Part shown: in pieces, positions 1 to 8,272 of the stretch
Position numbering within the stretch: position 1 is the first letter of the stretch
Layout of the letters: each line of letters begins with the position of its first letter
Assembly: GCA_947501105.1 (NCBI GenBank)
Contig: CANMUP010000005.1
Span: 186,001-250,000, forward strand
Reading direction: 5' to 3'
DNA: 64,000 bases
Source: an uncultured Flaviramulus sp.
GTDB lineage: Bacteria > Bacteroidota > Bacteroidia > Flavobacteriales > Flavobacteriaceae
The notes under the pieces: model-generated
The model's input: the letters and a program-made list of their open reading frames with translations, nothing else
The model's database searches: none
Told to the model about the DNA's origin: nothing
Made by a program: the position numbers and the translations under genes

Positions 1-257
1 ATATTTCATCAGTTTCAATAAAAAGAATCTTTTTTAATTTTTCTGATTTTTTCCCAAATGAACCTACACCTCCTTACTTTGAAGACTGCTCTATTTTTCA
101 AATTAAGGATATTAGTAAATTAACTGAGGAGGTAATAAATAATAGAGTTGTTTTTCATAGTTTGATTCCAGATGAACTACCAAATGTTGTTGCTGCTTCT
201 TGCGGAGATTGCACACAATTAGGAACTACCACAAAACCAGATTTCTGGATTGATTAA
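1..257 (+). CDS. C-terminal end of a DUF4249-like lipoprotein (partial)
   Basis: An open frame runs from the window edge (codons from base 3) to a TAA at 255-257, giving about 84 residues. The tail contains ASCGDCTQLGTTTKPDFWID, matching the Cys-rich C-terminus typical of Bacteroidota DUF4249 proteins. These are outer-membrane-associated lipoproteins of unknown function that are commonly encoded beside a TonB-dependent receptor. The 5' part, including the signal peptide, lies outside the window. The next gene starts 10 bp downstream on the same strand, so they probably share an operon. Family call by recognition of the tail only. Confidence 0.7.
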   Translation, partial: ISSVSIKRIFFNFSDFFPNEPTPPYFEDCSIFQIKDISKLTEEVINNRVVFHSLIPDELPNVVAASCGDCTQLGTTTKPDFWID

Positions 258-267
258 ATTAATATAA

Positions 268-2043
268 ATGAAAAAAAACGTATTCATACTTATCATTTTA
301 TTTACTACTGGTTTCTCTGCATTCCATAGTCAAAATATAAATAATAGTGATTTGAGCCTAAGTGATTTTCCACAGGAAAAAATCTTTGTTCATTTTAACA
401 GTTCCTTTCTTATTTCTGGCGAAAATTTATTTTATAAAATTTACTGCCTTAATACTAGCTCTAATAAATTAAGTGACCTAAGTAAAATAGCTTATGTTGA
501 ATTAATAAATTCTGATAAAAACACAGTTCTTAAGCATAAAATATTATTGAAATCTGGTTTAGGAAAAGGAGATTTTTTTATTAATACATCTATTCCTTCT
601 GGCAACTATAAGCTTATTGCTTACACGCAATGGATGAGAAATGGAGGAGAAAACACTTTTTTTCAAAACGATGTCACTATAATAAACCCCTTTAGGACGA
701 ACAAAAAGTTAACTGTAAAAATAAGCGAACATAAAGAGTCTATTAAAAACAAGAATGATTCTATAAAAAGAAATGATAATATTAAAATTTCAAAAAAATC
801 CATTAAAAATGACTTTATAGAAGTAAGGACAAACAAACAAAATTTTCTAAAAAGAGAAAAAGTATTTTTGACTATAAAAGGCCTTAAAGGAGAGCTATCT
901 TATGGCAACTACTCTATTTCTGTTAAAAGAATAGATTCAGTTTATGCTCCTTATATGCATAACTCTAGTTCGTTTACAAACAAAATACAATTAAGCAAAA
1001 TAACTAAAGATTCTATACTGTTTCTTCCTGAATTAAGAGGGGAATTATTAACTGGTAGAGTTTATTTTAAAGATTCAAATATCCCAGAATCTAATATAAA
1101 AGTTGGTCTTTCTATACCTGGTGATGAATATGTATTCAAAATCGTTACAACAAATAAATCTGGTATGTTTTATTTTAATGTGGATGAGGAATATAAATAC
1201 TCAAATGCTATTGTACAAATTATTCATCCAAAAAGAGCTGATTATAAAATAGAACTCTACAATTATAAATCACCAAATTTTGATGGAGTAATATTTAATG
1301 ATTTCGAGCTCACACCTGGTTTAAATAATTTAATATTACAAAAAAGTATTTCTAATCAAATTGAGAATGCATATCATAGTATTAAAAATGATAGTATTAT
1401 TCCTGTAAAATCAAAACCTCTATTTTATAAATCTAAAGAGATAAAATATTTTTTGAACGATTATACAAGATTCAAAACACTAAAAAAGACAATCACCGAA
1501 GTTATTGACGCAGCATATATTGTACAAAAAAATGATGAATATACATTTCACATAAAATTTTATAATCAGATTACTAAATCTGATTTATTACCATTAGTAT
1601 TAATTGATGGCATTCCAATTCAAAACCATAATGACATAATCGATTATGATGCAAAAAACATAAAATCAATTAATCTTGTACGTAGTAGATATAATTATGG
1701 AGGACAATTTTTTATGGGAATCATTTCAATAGAAACAATAGAAGGAGATTACAAACATTCTTCAACCGATAGTTATATTAAATATTTTGAATTAGAAAAA
1801 CCACAAGTAAATAAAAATTACTTTAAGCAAGTATATGATAACAATGTCGATTCAAAGCGTATTCCAGATTTTAGAACTCAATTATTTTGGTTTCCAAATT
1901 TCAAATTTAATACAGACGAAATCCAACTTTATTTTTATACGTCAGACTATATTGGTGAATACGAAATTTGTATAGAAGGATTTACAGATAATGGAAACCC
2001 TGTTTCTTCAAGAAAAATTATCAGTTTAAAAAATTCTTTTTAA
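268..2043 (+). CDS. Secreted MG2-like protein of a TonB-receptor accessory operon
   Basis: A 591-residue protein with a signal peptide (MKKNVFILIILFTTGFSAFHSQ) and no obvious lipobox. Residues about 35-145 (EKIFVHFNSSFLISGENLFYKIY, SGNYKLIAYTQWMRN) resemble the MG2/macroglobulin-like domain seen in Bacteroidota proteins encoded next to DUF4249 genes and TonB receptors. Residues about 270-330 look like a carboxypeptidase-regulatory beta-sandwich. A plug-like stretch near residues 450-490 (LPLVLIDGIPIQN, IKSINLVRSRYNYGG) recalls TonB-receptor plug sequences. It follows the DUF4249 gene by 10 bp. The likely role is a periplasmic or surface partner of an outer-membrane receptor; the substrate is unknown. 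It converges on the next minus-strand gene with only 5 bp between stop codons. Confidence 0.7.
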   Translation: MKKNVFILIILFTTGFSAFHSQNINNSDLSLSDFPQEKIFVHFNSSFLISGENLFYKIYCLNTSSNKLSDLSKIAYVELINSDKNTVLKHKILLKSGLGKGDFFINTSIPSGNYKLIAYTQWMRNGGENTFFQNDVTIINPFRTNKKLTVKISEHKESIKNKNDSIKRNDNIKISKKSIKNDFIEVRTNKQNFLKREKVFLTIKGLKGELSYGNYSISVKRIDSVYAPYMHNSSSFTNKIQLSKITKDSILFLPELRGELLTGRVYFKDSNIPESNIKVGLSIPGDEYVFKIVTTNKSGMFYFNVDEEYKYSNAIVQIIHPKRADYKIELYNYKSPNFDGVIFNDFELTPGLNNLILQKSISNQIENAYHSIKNDSIIPVKSKPLFYKSKEIKYFLNDYTRFKTLKKTITEVIDAAYIVQKNDEYTFHIKFYNQITKSDLLPLVLIDGIPIQNHNDIIDYDAKNIKSINLVRSRYNYGGQFFMGIISIETIEGDYKHSSTDSYIKYFELEKPQVNKNYFKQVYDNNVDSKRIPDFRTQLFWFPNFKFNTDEIQLYFYTSDYIGEYEICIEGFTDNGNPVSSRKIISLKNSF

Positions 2044-2048
2044 ATCTA

Positions 2049-4001
2049 TCATTTCAAAGAATTAATCCAAGCCGCTATTTTAAGAGCCTCTGCTTTTGGG
2101 ACTTGAGGCATTGGTGCCATAGGTGTTGCATACTCTGGCCAGTTTTTAGGCTGCGGATTGTAAATAAGTTTCACCATTTCCTCATCAGTATAATTACGTT
2201 TTGCAATTAATTTAAAAGAAGGTCCAACAAGTCTTTTTTCTTTATGATGGCATGCCACACAAGTATTATTAGTCAAAAGAGGTTGCACCTGAGCATCTGT
2301 TAAAACAGTCTTCTTTTTCTTAGTTGCTGTAGTTTTACTAGCTCTAGATTTTTTAACCACTTTCTTTTTAATACTAGATGATCGTTTTGTTGAAAGCTGA
2401 GATAAATCTAGCTTACTACCTTCCGCTATATTATTTAATGTATAGTAAAATGTTGGGTGTAAAGTTAACTGACCAGATTCTTTTTCCTTAACGCCAGGTA
2501 AGGTCATTTCGTGCACATAAAATGGTCTTAAATTATCTGTTACAATACGAACCTTGTAACCATCTTCACTAATTTTAACACCTTTTAAATTAATAGTTTC
2601 CAAATTTGCTTGTGGGCTACCATAAGCAGCATGATATTTATATATATAACTTTTGCCTTTGTAAGAATCCAAATCTTCAGCAGAACTTTTATCAACAGGC
2701 TTTGTGAACTCTATCTCAAAACCATCAGGCATCGATTTTACTGTTTTCATTTCAAAAGGAACGCGACCTGTCCATGTAAGGTATTCTAAACCAGAATTTG
2801 TAGTTCCAGCCGATCCCCAACCTCTATTGGTTTCCCCAACAAAAAGGTTTCCGCTTTGGTCAAAATCCATACGCATCACACCAGACTGAAAGCCCGATCT
2901 AAAGTCGAAAGCAACGCCTTGATATTCTCCTTTTACTTTTTCAAGAACCACACGCATTATTTTACTCTGCCCCATATCACCTATTAATACTTGTCCGCTG
3001 AATGGTCCAAATTTTCCTTCAGTTTTATCTACTTTCACTTCCGAATTTGAGATTCCTAAAATTCCATGTGGTAAAACTACAGCTGGCAATTGCATTTCTG
3101 GAAAAGATTCTTTTGCTTCATAAACAAAATCTGGGTCTTCCTCATCAATAATATTTTCAGGCTTTACGTAGCGTCCATTTTTTTTAACTTGACGCATATC
3201 TATTTTAGCATAAAATTCCGCTTCAGTAAGTTTTATAGGAGAATCTTTATGTCCACTCCATTTAAGTCCAGCAGGGTGTACAGTAACCACTCCTTTAGGC
3301 AAATGCCATAATCCTCCAGAACCAACCCAATCTCCTTGGTTATCAGTATAGAACAATTCTCCATCAATAAGGCCATAACCAGCAGGAGAACGCATTCCTG
3401 TTGCCCAAGGTTCCATACGTCCGTCTTCATAAATTTTCATCGTCCATCCTCGCCACGGCACACGACTTTCTCCTCGCCACCATTCTTCACTTCCAAAAGC
3501 TACATTGGCAGTTACAAAAAATGCATCATCTGGAGCTAAAACGGGCCCAAAAGAATATTCGTGATAGTGTGTTGATAATGGCCATGCATAAATGGTTTGA
3601 TAAACATCAGCGATTCTATCTCCATCTGTATCTACAAGCTTAGTAAGTTCACCTCGCTGAGCTGTGTATAATGCACCATCGCGATAAGCTAATCCTAATG
3701 GTTCGTGCAGCCCTGAAGCAAACTTTATAAATTTAGATGGGGTGCCATTCCCCATGGTTGGGTTTTCAATAATCCAAACATCACCACGTCTGGTACAAAC
3801 AGCTATGCTTCCATCAGGAAGTGACAATACACCTCCGCCTTCAACTTTAATCCCTTCAGGAGTTGGCACTTTAGTTATACGATAATAATCTTCCTCTTTA
3901 GGTGTATTTTGAGCTATTACAATTTGAGTAAAACCTATCACAACTAGTATGATTACGATTTTAATACTATTAACTTTATTATGAATTATTTTGTTCATCA
4001 T
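2049..4001 (-). CDS. Secreted beta-propeller dehydrogenase-like protein with C-terminal cytochrome c
   Basis: About 650 residues with an N-terminal hydrophobic signal (IKIVIILVVIGFTQIVIAQ). Residues about 40-530 form a propeller-type domain like the PVC/Bacteroidota 'DUF7133' or sorbosone-dehydrogenase-like family (GLHEPLGLAYRDGALYTAQRGEL; DTDGDRIAD). A Lys/Arg-rich linker of about 30 residues leads to a small cytochrome c domain with haem motif CVACH about 65 residues from the end and a Met-containing YATPMAPMPQ stretch as possible sixth ligand. A longer reading from a TTG at 4010 would overlap the upstream gene; I prefer ATG 4001, just after the upstream stop (4004-4006). Coupled to the DUF1080 gene, it is probably an extracytoplasmic sugar-oxidising or electron-transfer component. 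The substrate is not deducible. Confidence 0.75.
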   Translation of the reverse strand: MMNKIIHNKVNSIKIVIILVVIGFTQIVIAQNTPKEEDYYRITKVPTPEGIKVEGGGVLSLPDGSIAVCTRRGDVWIIENPTMGNGTPSKFIKFASGLHEPLGLAYRDGALYTAQRGELTKLVDTDGDRIADVYQTIYAWPLSTHYHEYSFGPVLAPDDAFFVTANVAFGSEEWWRGESRVPWRGWTMKIYEDGRMEPWATGMRSPAGYGLIDGELFYTDNQGDWVGSGGLWHLPKGVVTVHPAGLKWSGHKDSPIKLTEAEFYAKIDMRQVKKNGRYVKPENIIDEEDPDFVYEAKESFPEMQLPAVVLPHGILGISNSEVKVDKTEGKFGPFSGQVLIGDMGQSKIMRVVLEKVKGEYQGVAFDFRSGFQSGVMRMDFDQSGNLFVGETNRGWGSAGTTNSGLEYLTWTGRVPFEMKTVKSMPDGFEIEFTKPVDKSSAEDLDSYKGKSYIYKYHAAYGSPQANLETINLKGVKISEDGYKVRIVTDNLRPFYVHEMTLPGVKEKESGQLTLHPTFYYTLNNIAEGSKLDLSQLSTKRSSSIKKKVVKKSRASKTTATKKKKTVLTDAQVQPLLTNNTCVACHHKEKRLVGPSFKLIAKRNYTDEEMVKLIYNPQPKNWPEYATPMAPMPQVPKAEALKIAAWINSLK

Positions 4002-4003
4002 GT

Positions 4004-5896
4004 CTACCAAATTATTTCATATTTAATTTTACTACCATCAATAGGAATTATCAATTCTGTTTCTCCATTAACTTCTCGTACTACTGGCTTTTGTCCCGTC
4101 AATACTTTAACATAATATTGCTGCTCTTCTACAAGGTAAGAGCCATCAGTCATTTTTTGTACTTTGCCAGAAGCCAATTTGCAATACCAATTTGTTAATC
4201 CAGATTTTGAAAATTGAATGTCATGGATTACGTAATTGTTATTACTATCTGATGTTATTCTATTTTCAACATCAACATCTTTATAACGATATTTAAACAC
4301 TGGTAATCCAGTGGTTTTATCTATAATATAACCTTTAGGAACGAAATTTGGAGCTACTCCCATGTCTGGAAATGCTTCATCTAAGCTTGAAAGTTGAGCT
4401 ATAGGTTGATTTAAAAAAGTCCATTGAACTGCCCCTTTTGGTTTAAACGACCCATCACCTCGACTATGCCACATGGGTGTTGCATCTACAAAGTCGCCAC
4501 GCCAAACGCCAACAAGATTACCTGCTCCTAAATCATAAATATAATTTACTCCTTCTGGTGTACCTACACCTATGGTATGCGATAAGCGTTTTCCATCGCC
4601 GTTAAAACTCACAAATGCTCTTAACAAACGTGGTTTAGAATCTGGTTGAACAAAAATTGGAGATACCGTATTTATATTTGGCGGATAAGAATCATAGGCA
4701 TGAAAATCTTTCGAGTTTGTCGATGTACTCTTAATAGATAGTCCTAATTGTGGAGCTCTCCAGCCAGCAGATTTAATATTAATGAGGATAAATTTGTGCT
4801 CTCCTTTTGATAATTTCACATCTCCTTTTAATAGCCCTTGTCCGCTCGAAGAATTGTCTTCTACAATTTTTTTGTTATCAACAATTAATTTAACACCTCC
4901 AGTGTAACCAACACTAATAGTATAATCATCTTCCTCTTCAACGTTTAAAGTTCCTATATACATGATGCCATATTCATCTTCTTCACCAGTGCTAAGAACA
5001 TCAATATTATTTGCCCTACCAGATGACACTTTAGCGCGATCATTTAATTCGTCTAATCCTTTAAAAGCCCCTTTGTAAGTAACGTATGAAAGCGATGCTA
5101 GTGATACTGAAGATTCTTTTAGCAATTGGTATTTAAAATTTCGAATAGCAACTGGACCGTGATTTCCCTGAATTAACAAAGGCCCTTTAGCGACTTCGTT
5201 CTTTTCAATTGGGCCTCCTGTATAGGTTGAAACCTCAACATTGCTATGAATTCGAACACCATTTAAATCTACTGAAATAAATTTAGCGTTCGAAATTTTA
5301 TCACCCGCCTCATTAAAGCGTGGTGCTTGAAAATGCACCTTATATTTTTGCCATAATCCGGGTGCCTTTGATGCATTGCTAGTTGGAGGAATACCTCTAA
5401 ATATTTTGTCTTCATCTTTTTCCCAGTTATTATGAAATCCACCCATATCAGATCCTAATGGGATTTTAACACCCCAACTGTCCTTTAACTGTAACTCATA
5501 TCTTCCTTGAAAGTAAAGTCCAGAATTAGATCCCTTTGGAAGCATAATTTCTAACTCTAGTAATAAATCTCCGTGTTCCCAATTAGTAACTAAGGCATCA
5601 CTTTTTTCTTTATCATTAATATTTAAAAGAATTCCCGTTCCTGGAGTCGATTTAATTGCTTTAGGCTGCTCAACTACATTCCTTTTTCTCTTCCTTCTTT
5701 TCTTTTTCTTTTTTGAATCATGCTCTTCTGCTGATTTATGATGGACATCAATATGTCTATTTACTGTTACATCACCTACAATTTGCCAGTTTCCTGCCTG
5801 TTCTTTGAAATCATTTAAATTGTCAAGTTTGATTTGTTCTTGAGCAGATAAACTAAGGCCAAAAAGAACAGCAATTAATAAAAGTTTGAGTTTCAT
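4004..5896 (-). CDS. Secreted DUF1080 (3-keto-disaccharide hydrolase-like) protein with PA14-like domain
   Basis: A 630-residue protein with signal peptide (MKLKLLLIAVLFGLSLSAQ). Residues about 20-260 are a DUF1080 concanavalin-like domain (GSNSGLYFQGRYELQLKDSWG; GGFHNNW; GPLLIQGNHGPVAIRNFKY), a family containing 3-keto-glycoside hydrolases. It is interrupted near residues 52-73 by a His- and Lys/Arg-rich insertion. Residues about 270-400 look PA14-like (YIGTLNVEEEDDYTISVGYTGG; GEHKFILINIKSAGWRAP). The remainder is an extra C-terminal domain of unknown function. It is the first gene of a two-gene operon with the cytochrome protein; the stop TAG at 4004-4006 is 2 bp from the next ATG. A 37-bp element shared with the azurin gene lies about 90-125 bp upstream. 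Confidence 0.8.
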   Translation of the reverse strand: MKLKLLLIAVLFGLSLSAQEQIKLDNLNDFKEQAGNWQIVGDVTVNRHIDVHHKSAEEHDSKKKKKRRKRKRNVVEQPKAIKSTPGTGILLNINDKEKSDALVTNWEHGDLLLELEIMLPKGSNSGLYFQGRYELQLKDSWGVKIPLGSDMGGFHNNWEKDEDKIFRGIPPTSNASKAPGLWQKYKVHFQAPRFNEAGDKISNAKFISVDLNGVRIHSNVEVSTYTGGPIEKNEVAKGPLLIQGNHGPVAIRNFKYQLLKESSVSLASLSYVTYKGAFKGLDELNDRAKVSSGRANNIDVLSTGEEDEYGIMYIGTLNVEEEDDYTISVGYTGGVKLIVDNKKIVEDNSSSGQGLLKGDVKLSKGEHKFILINIKSAGWRAPQLGLSIKSTSTNSKDFHAYDSYPPNINTVSPIFVQPDSKPRLLRAFVSFNGDGKRLSHTIGVGTPEGVNYIYDLGAGNLVGVWRGDFVDATPMWHSRGDGSFKPKGAVQWTFLNQPIAQLSSLDEAFPDMGVAPNFVPKGYIIDKTTGLPVFKYRYKDVDVENRITSDSNNNYVIHDIQFSKSGLTNWYCKLASGKVQKMTDGSYLVEEQQYYVKVLTGQKPVVREVNGETELIIPIDGSKIKYEIIW

Positions 5897-5983
5897 CTGT
5901 TTATATTTTAGTATAATTTAACCTAAGATGAATTACTAATTTCATATCCTGTTAAAGCATCTAATTTAGATATTTATATCAAC

Positions 5984-6020
5984 ATTATTGTTCAGTATTA
6001 TTCACTGAAATAAATTATAC
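5984..6020. promoter_or_regulatory. 37-bp element copy 1 with TTCAGT-N7-ACTGAA palindrome
   Basis: Copy 1 of an element found again at 6722-6758 with one mismatch in 37 bp. Its core is a perfect inverted repeat, TTCAGT (5991-5996) and ACTGAA (6004-6009). It sits about 90 bp upstream of the DUF1080 start codon. Duplication in front of two separate transcription units suggests an operator or promoter; the regulator is unknown. Confidence 0.6.
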
Positions 6021-6062
6021 TAAAGTATAAGCCGCTAAAACCATATCAATCGTAAGCAAAAA

Positions 6063-6092
6063 AAAGTCCGAGATTTTAAAATCTCAGACTTT
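6063..6092. terminator. Rho-independent terminator after azurin gene
   Basis: Two nearly perfect 15-bp arms (AAAGTCCGAGATTTT and AAAATCTCAGACTTT, one mismatch) lie 32 bp past the azurin stop. The A-rich left flank gives a T-tract on the minus strand and the right flank has T's on plus, so it could act in both directions. Confidence 0.8.
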
Positions 6093-6123
6093 TCTATATA
6101 CATGTGGTAAAGATTATTTCAAG

Positions 6124-6636
6124 TTATTCTACAATAAACTTTCCTTTCATAATAGCATAATGTCCTGGGAAACTACATAAAAAATCGTATTCACCAGGTG
6201 CAGGTGCATCAAACTCTACAACAGCAGTTTCGCCTGCTCCAATTAATTTAGTATGTGCAATAACATCCTGAGTATCATTAGGAATATAATCATTACTTGC
6301 AAAGGTTGCCGCTTTACTACCAAATACAGAAATGTTAACCCCTTTCTTTAATAACACAAAGTTATGACCCATTATTTTCTTGTCTAACTTCCCAATATGT
6401 TTAAGTGTTAATTTAACTTTTTTCCCTGCTTTAACTTTAATCTCAGCCTTATTAAACTGCATTAAATCATTGGATGTTAAAACCACTTCATTTAAATCAT
6501 CCTCTACAACTTTTTTAGCTGTACTTGACTTGTTTTCATATGAAAACCCTTCTTTCTTCTTTTCTTCTTTTCCTCCACAACCAATAAACATTGCACAAGA
6601 AAAAATGGATACAAATACATATTTAACTGCTTTCAT
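6124..6636 (-). CDS. Azurin, lipoprotein blue-copper protein
   Basis: 170 residues. A lipobox ends at Cys20 (CAMFIGC), followed by a charged linker of about 30 residues and a cupredoxin domain. All type-1 copper ligands are present: His91 in MGHNF, Cys154, His159 and Met163 in FLCSFPGHYAIM. Azurins are single-electron carriers, here anchored to a membrane in the periplasm. It is monocistronic in appearance, with its own terminator downstream. The 37-bp element at 6722-6758 links it to the DUF1080/cytochrome operon, so it is a plausible electron acceptor for that cytochrome (inference). Family identity is secure. Confidence 0.92.
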   Translation of the reverse strand: MKAVKYVFVSIFSCAMFIGCGGKEEKKKEGFSYENKSSTAKKVVEDDLNEVVLTSNDLMQFNKAEIKVKAGKKVKLTLKHIGKLDKKIMGHNFVLLKKGVNISVFGSKAATFASNDYIPNDTQDVIAHTKLIGAGETAVVEFDAPAPGEYDFLCSFPGHYAIMKGKFIVE

Positions 6637-6667
6637 CTTTAGTGTTTTAATTTAATATATGTTCATG

Positions 6668-6692
6668 TTATCAGATATCGATTCACTGATAA
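6668..6692. promoter_or_regulatory. Inverted repeat TTATCAG-N11-CTGATAA upstream of azurin
   Basis: A perfect 7-bp inverted repeat, 32-56 bp upstream of the azurin start codon. Its TCAG/CTGA core resembles the shared palindrome further upstream but with an 11-bp instead of a 9-bp spacer. It may be a second operator site. Confidence 0.4.
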
Positions 6693-6721
6693 TAAAATCA
6701 AATATAATCATATAACCCTAT

Positions 6722-6758
6722 ATTATTGTTCAGTATTATTCACTGAAAAAAATTATAC
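6722..6758. promoter_or_regulatory. 37-bp element copy 2 with TTCAGT-N7-ACTGAA palindrome
   Basis: Matches 5984-6020 at 36 of 37 positions, with the same inverted repeat core. It lies about 86-122 bp upstream of the azurin start, the same distance as copy 1 from its gene. It also contains GTATAAT on the minus strand, a possible promoter box. Confidence 0.6.
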
Positions 6759-6811
6759 GCAACAAAAAAGATAATTAATAATGATAATTCTAAATCCAAA
6801 AAATATTTAAA

Positions 6812-8203
6812 TCAACTTTTTGTCGATTTTTTCCAGTATTTCTCAATTTCTTCAAGAGATTTTCCTCTAGTTTCTGGAATGTATTTGTATGTAATAACAA
6901 TAATAATTAGAATAAACGCGATAAATATAAAATATGGTAAAGAACCATTCCAGGTAGCACCATTATTTGTTTCACTATCCATTACTATAGGGAAAGATTG
7001 TGAAACTACATAATTTGCTGCCCATTGTGCAGCAACAGCTATAGACATAGCTACACTGCGTATTTTATTTGGGAACATTTCTGAAAGTAAAACCCAGACA
7101 ACTGGCCCCATAGAAAGAGCGAATGAAGCTATAAAAATTAACACGCCTAATAATGATATAATCCCCACCGATTGTTGTTGTAAAGTGATTCCTAATAATA
7201 AGAATCCAACTATCATACCTATTGATCCAATATATATTAATGGTTTTCTTCCAAATTTATCTACTGTAAACATAGCAACGAAAGTGAAAATTAGGTTAAC
7301 AAACGCTAGAAGTATTTGCTGTGCTAAAATATCTTCTTTACCAAAACCTAATGCCTTTTCAAAAATATCTGCACCATAATACAACACTGCATTTATACCC
7401 GTAAACTGCTGTAATACAGACAGCGTGGTGCCAATAATAATGATTCCAATAATTATTTTCGAAAAATAATTTACTTTAATACCATCATCACTTGATTTAA
7501 GAGAATCCTTTATTTCCTTTATTTCTTTATTAGCTTTCTCTGAGCCATGTATCTTGATTAATATTACTAGCGCATCTTCATCTTTTCCTTTAAGAGCTAA
7601 CCATCGTGGGCTTTTAGGCACAAAGAATAACAGTACTAAAAACAAACAACTAGGTATTAATTCTGACCAAAACATGCGTTTCCATCCAAACGTTATGTTT
7701 TGGGTTTCGGTTAAACTATTTCCAATAAAATAAGTGGCCAAAAATACCACGAAAAAACCAATAACTATTGCCAATTGATAATAAGTAACCATTTTTCCTC
7801 TTATATTGCTTGGTGCGATTTCAGCAATGTACATAGGTGCATTCATAGATGCTACACCAATACCAATACCTCCAATAATTCTAAAAAACACCAAAAGAGA
7901 AACTGACTCAGGAAATATAGAAGGTAACCCAGAACCATAGGCTGAAATTGAAAATAGAACAGCAGAGATTATTAAAGAATATTTTCTGCCAAATTTTATA
8001 CTCATAGGTCCCGCGACAATAGCACCAGCTAGACACCCCAGCAGAGCACTTCCTACAACCCAACCTTTCATGGCTGAATCCAAATCAAAATGTTTGCTTA
8101 AATAAAATTGTGCTCCATTTATAACTCCTGTATCATAGCCAAATAGTAATCCTCCTAATGCCGTTACAGCTGTTATCAGTAATAAAAAAGTTTTGTTATT
8201 CAT
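6812..8203 (-). CDS. MFS sugar porter (sugar/H+ symporter)
   Basis: About 463 residues from ATG 8203 (MNNKTFLLLITAV). A TTG 30 bp earlier extends the frame but lacks support. Twelve hydrophobic segments and the sugar-porter signatures are present: GYDTGVINGA in TM1, FGRKYS after TM2, VPKSPRWLALKGK after TM6, LQQFTGINAVLYYG in TM7, KFGRKPL in loop 8-9 and PETRGKSLEEIE at the C-terminus. It resembles XylE/GLUT-type inner-membrane proton symporters for monosaccharides. As the last gene of the PUL 1 gene run, it probably imports the monosaccharide released by the GH97/GH3 enzymes. Specificity cannot be read from sequence. Confidence 0.9.
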   Translation of the reverse strand: MNNKTFLLLITAVTALGGLLFGYDTGVINGAQFYLSKHFDLDSAMKGWVVGSALLGCLAGAIVAGPMSIKFGRKYSLIISAVLFSISAYGSGLPSIFPESVSLLVFFRIIGGIGIGVASMNAPMYIAEIAPSNIRGKMVTYYQLAIVIGFFVVFLATYFIGNSLTETQNITFGWKRMFWSELIPSCLFLVLLFFVPKSPRWLALKGKDEDALVILIKIHGSEKANKEIKEIKDSLKSSDDGIKVNYFSKIIIGIIIIGTTLSVLQQFTGINAVLYYGADIFEKALGFGKEDILAQQILLAFVNLIFTFVAMFTVDKFGRKPLIYIGSIGMIVGFLLLGITLQQQSVGIISLLGVLIFIASFALSMGPVVWVLLSEMFPNKIRSVAMSIAVAAQWAANYVVSQSFPIVMDSETNNGATWNGSLPYFIFIAFILIIIVITYKYIPETRGKSLEEIEKYWKKSTKS

Positions 8204-8272
8204 AATTCCTGTCTTAGTTTGTTTTAATAACAATAAAATATTTAATTCACATATTTAATTTGCACATCCAAT

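Noticed and set aside
8204-8233. TTG start for the sugar porter at 8233
   Set aside because: ATG 8203 follows a GGA-containing stretch and places the first membrane segment at the expected distance; the extra residues are polar and unlike family members.
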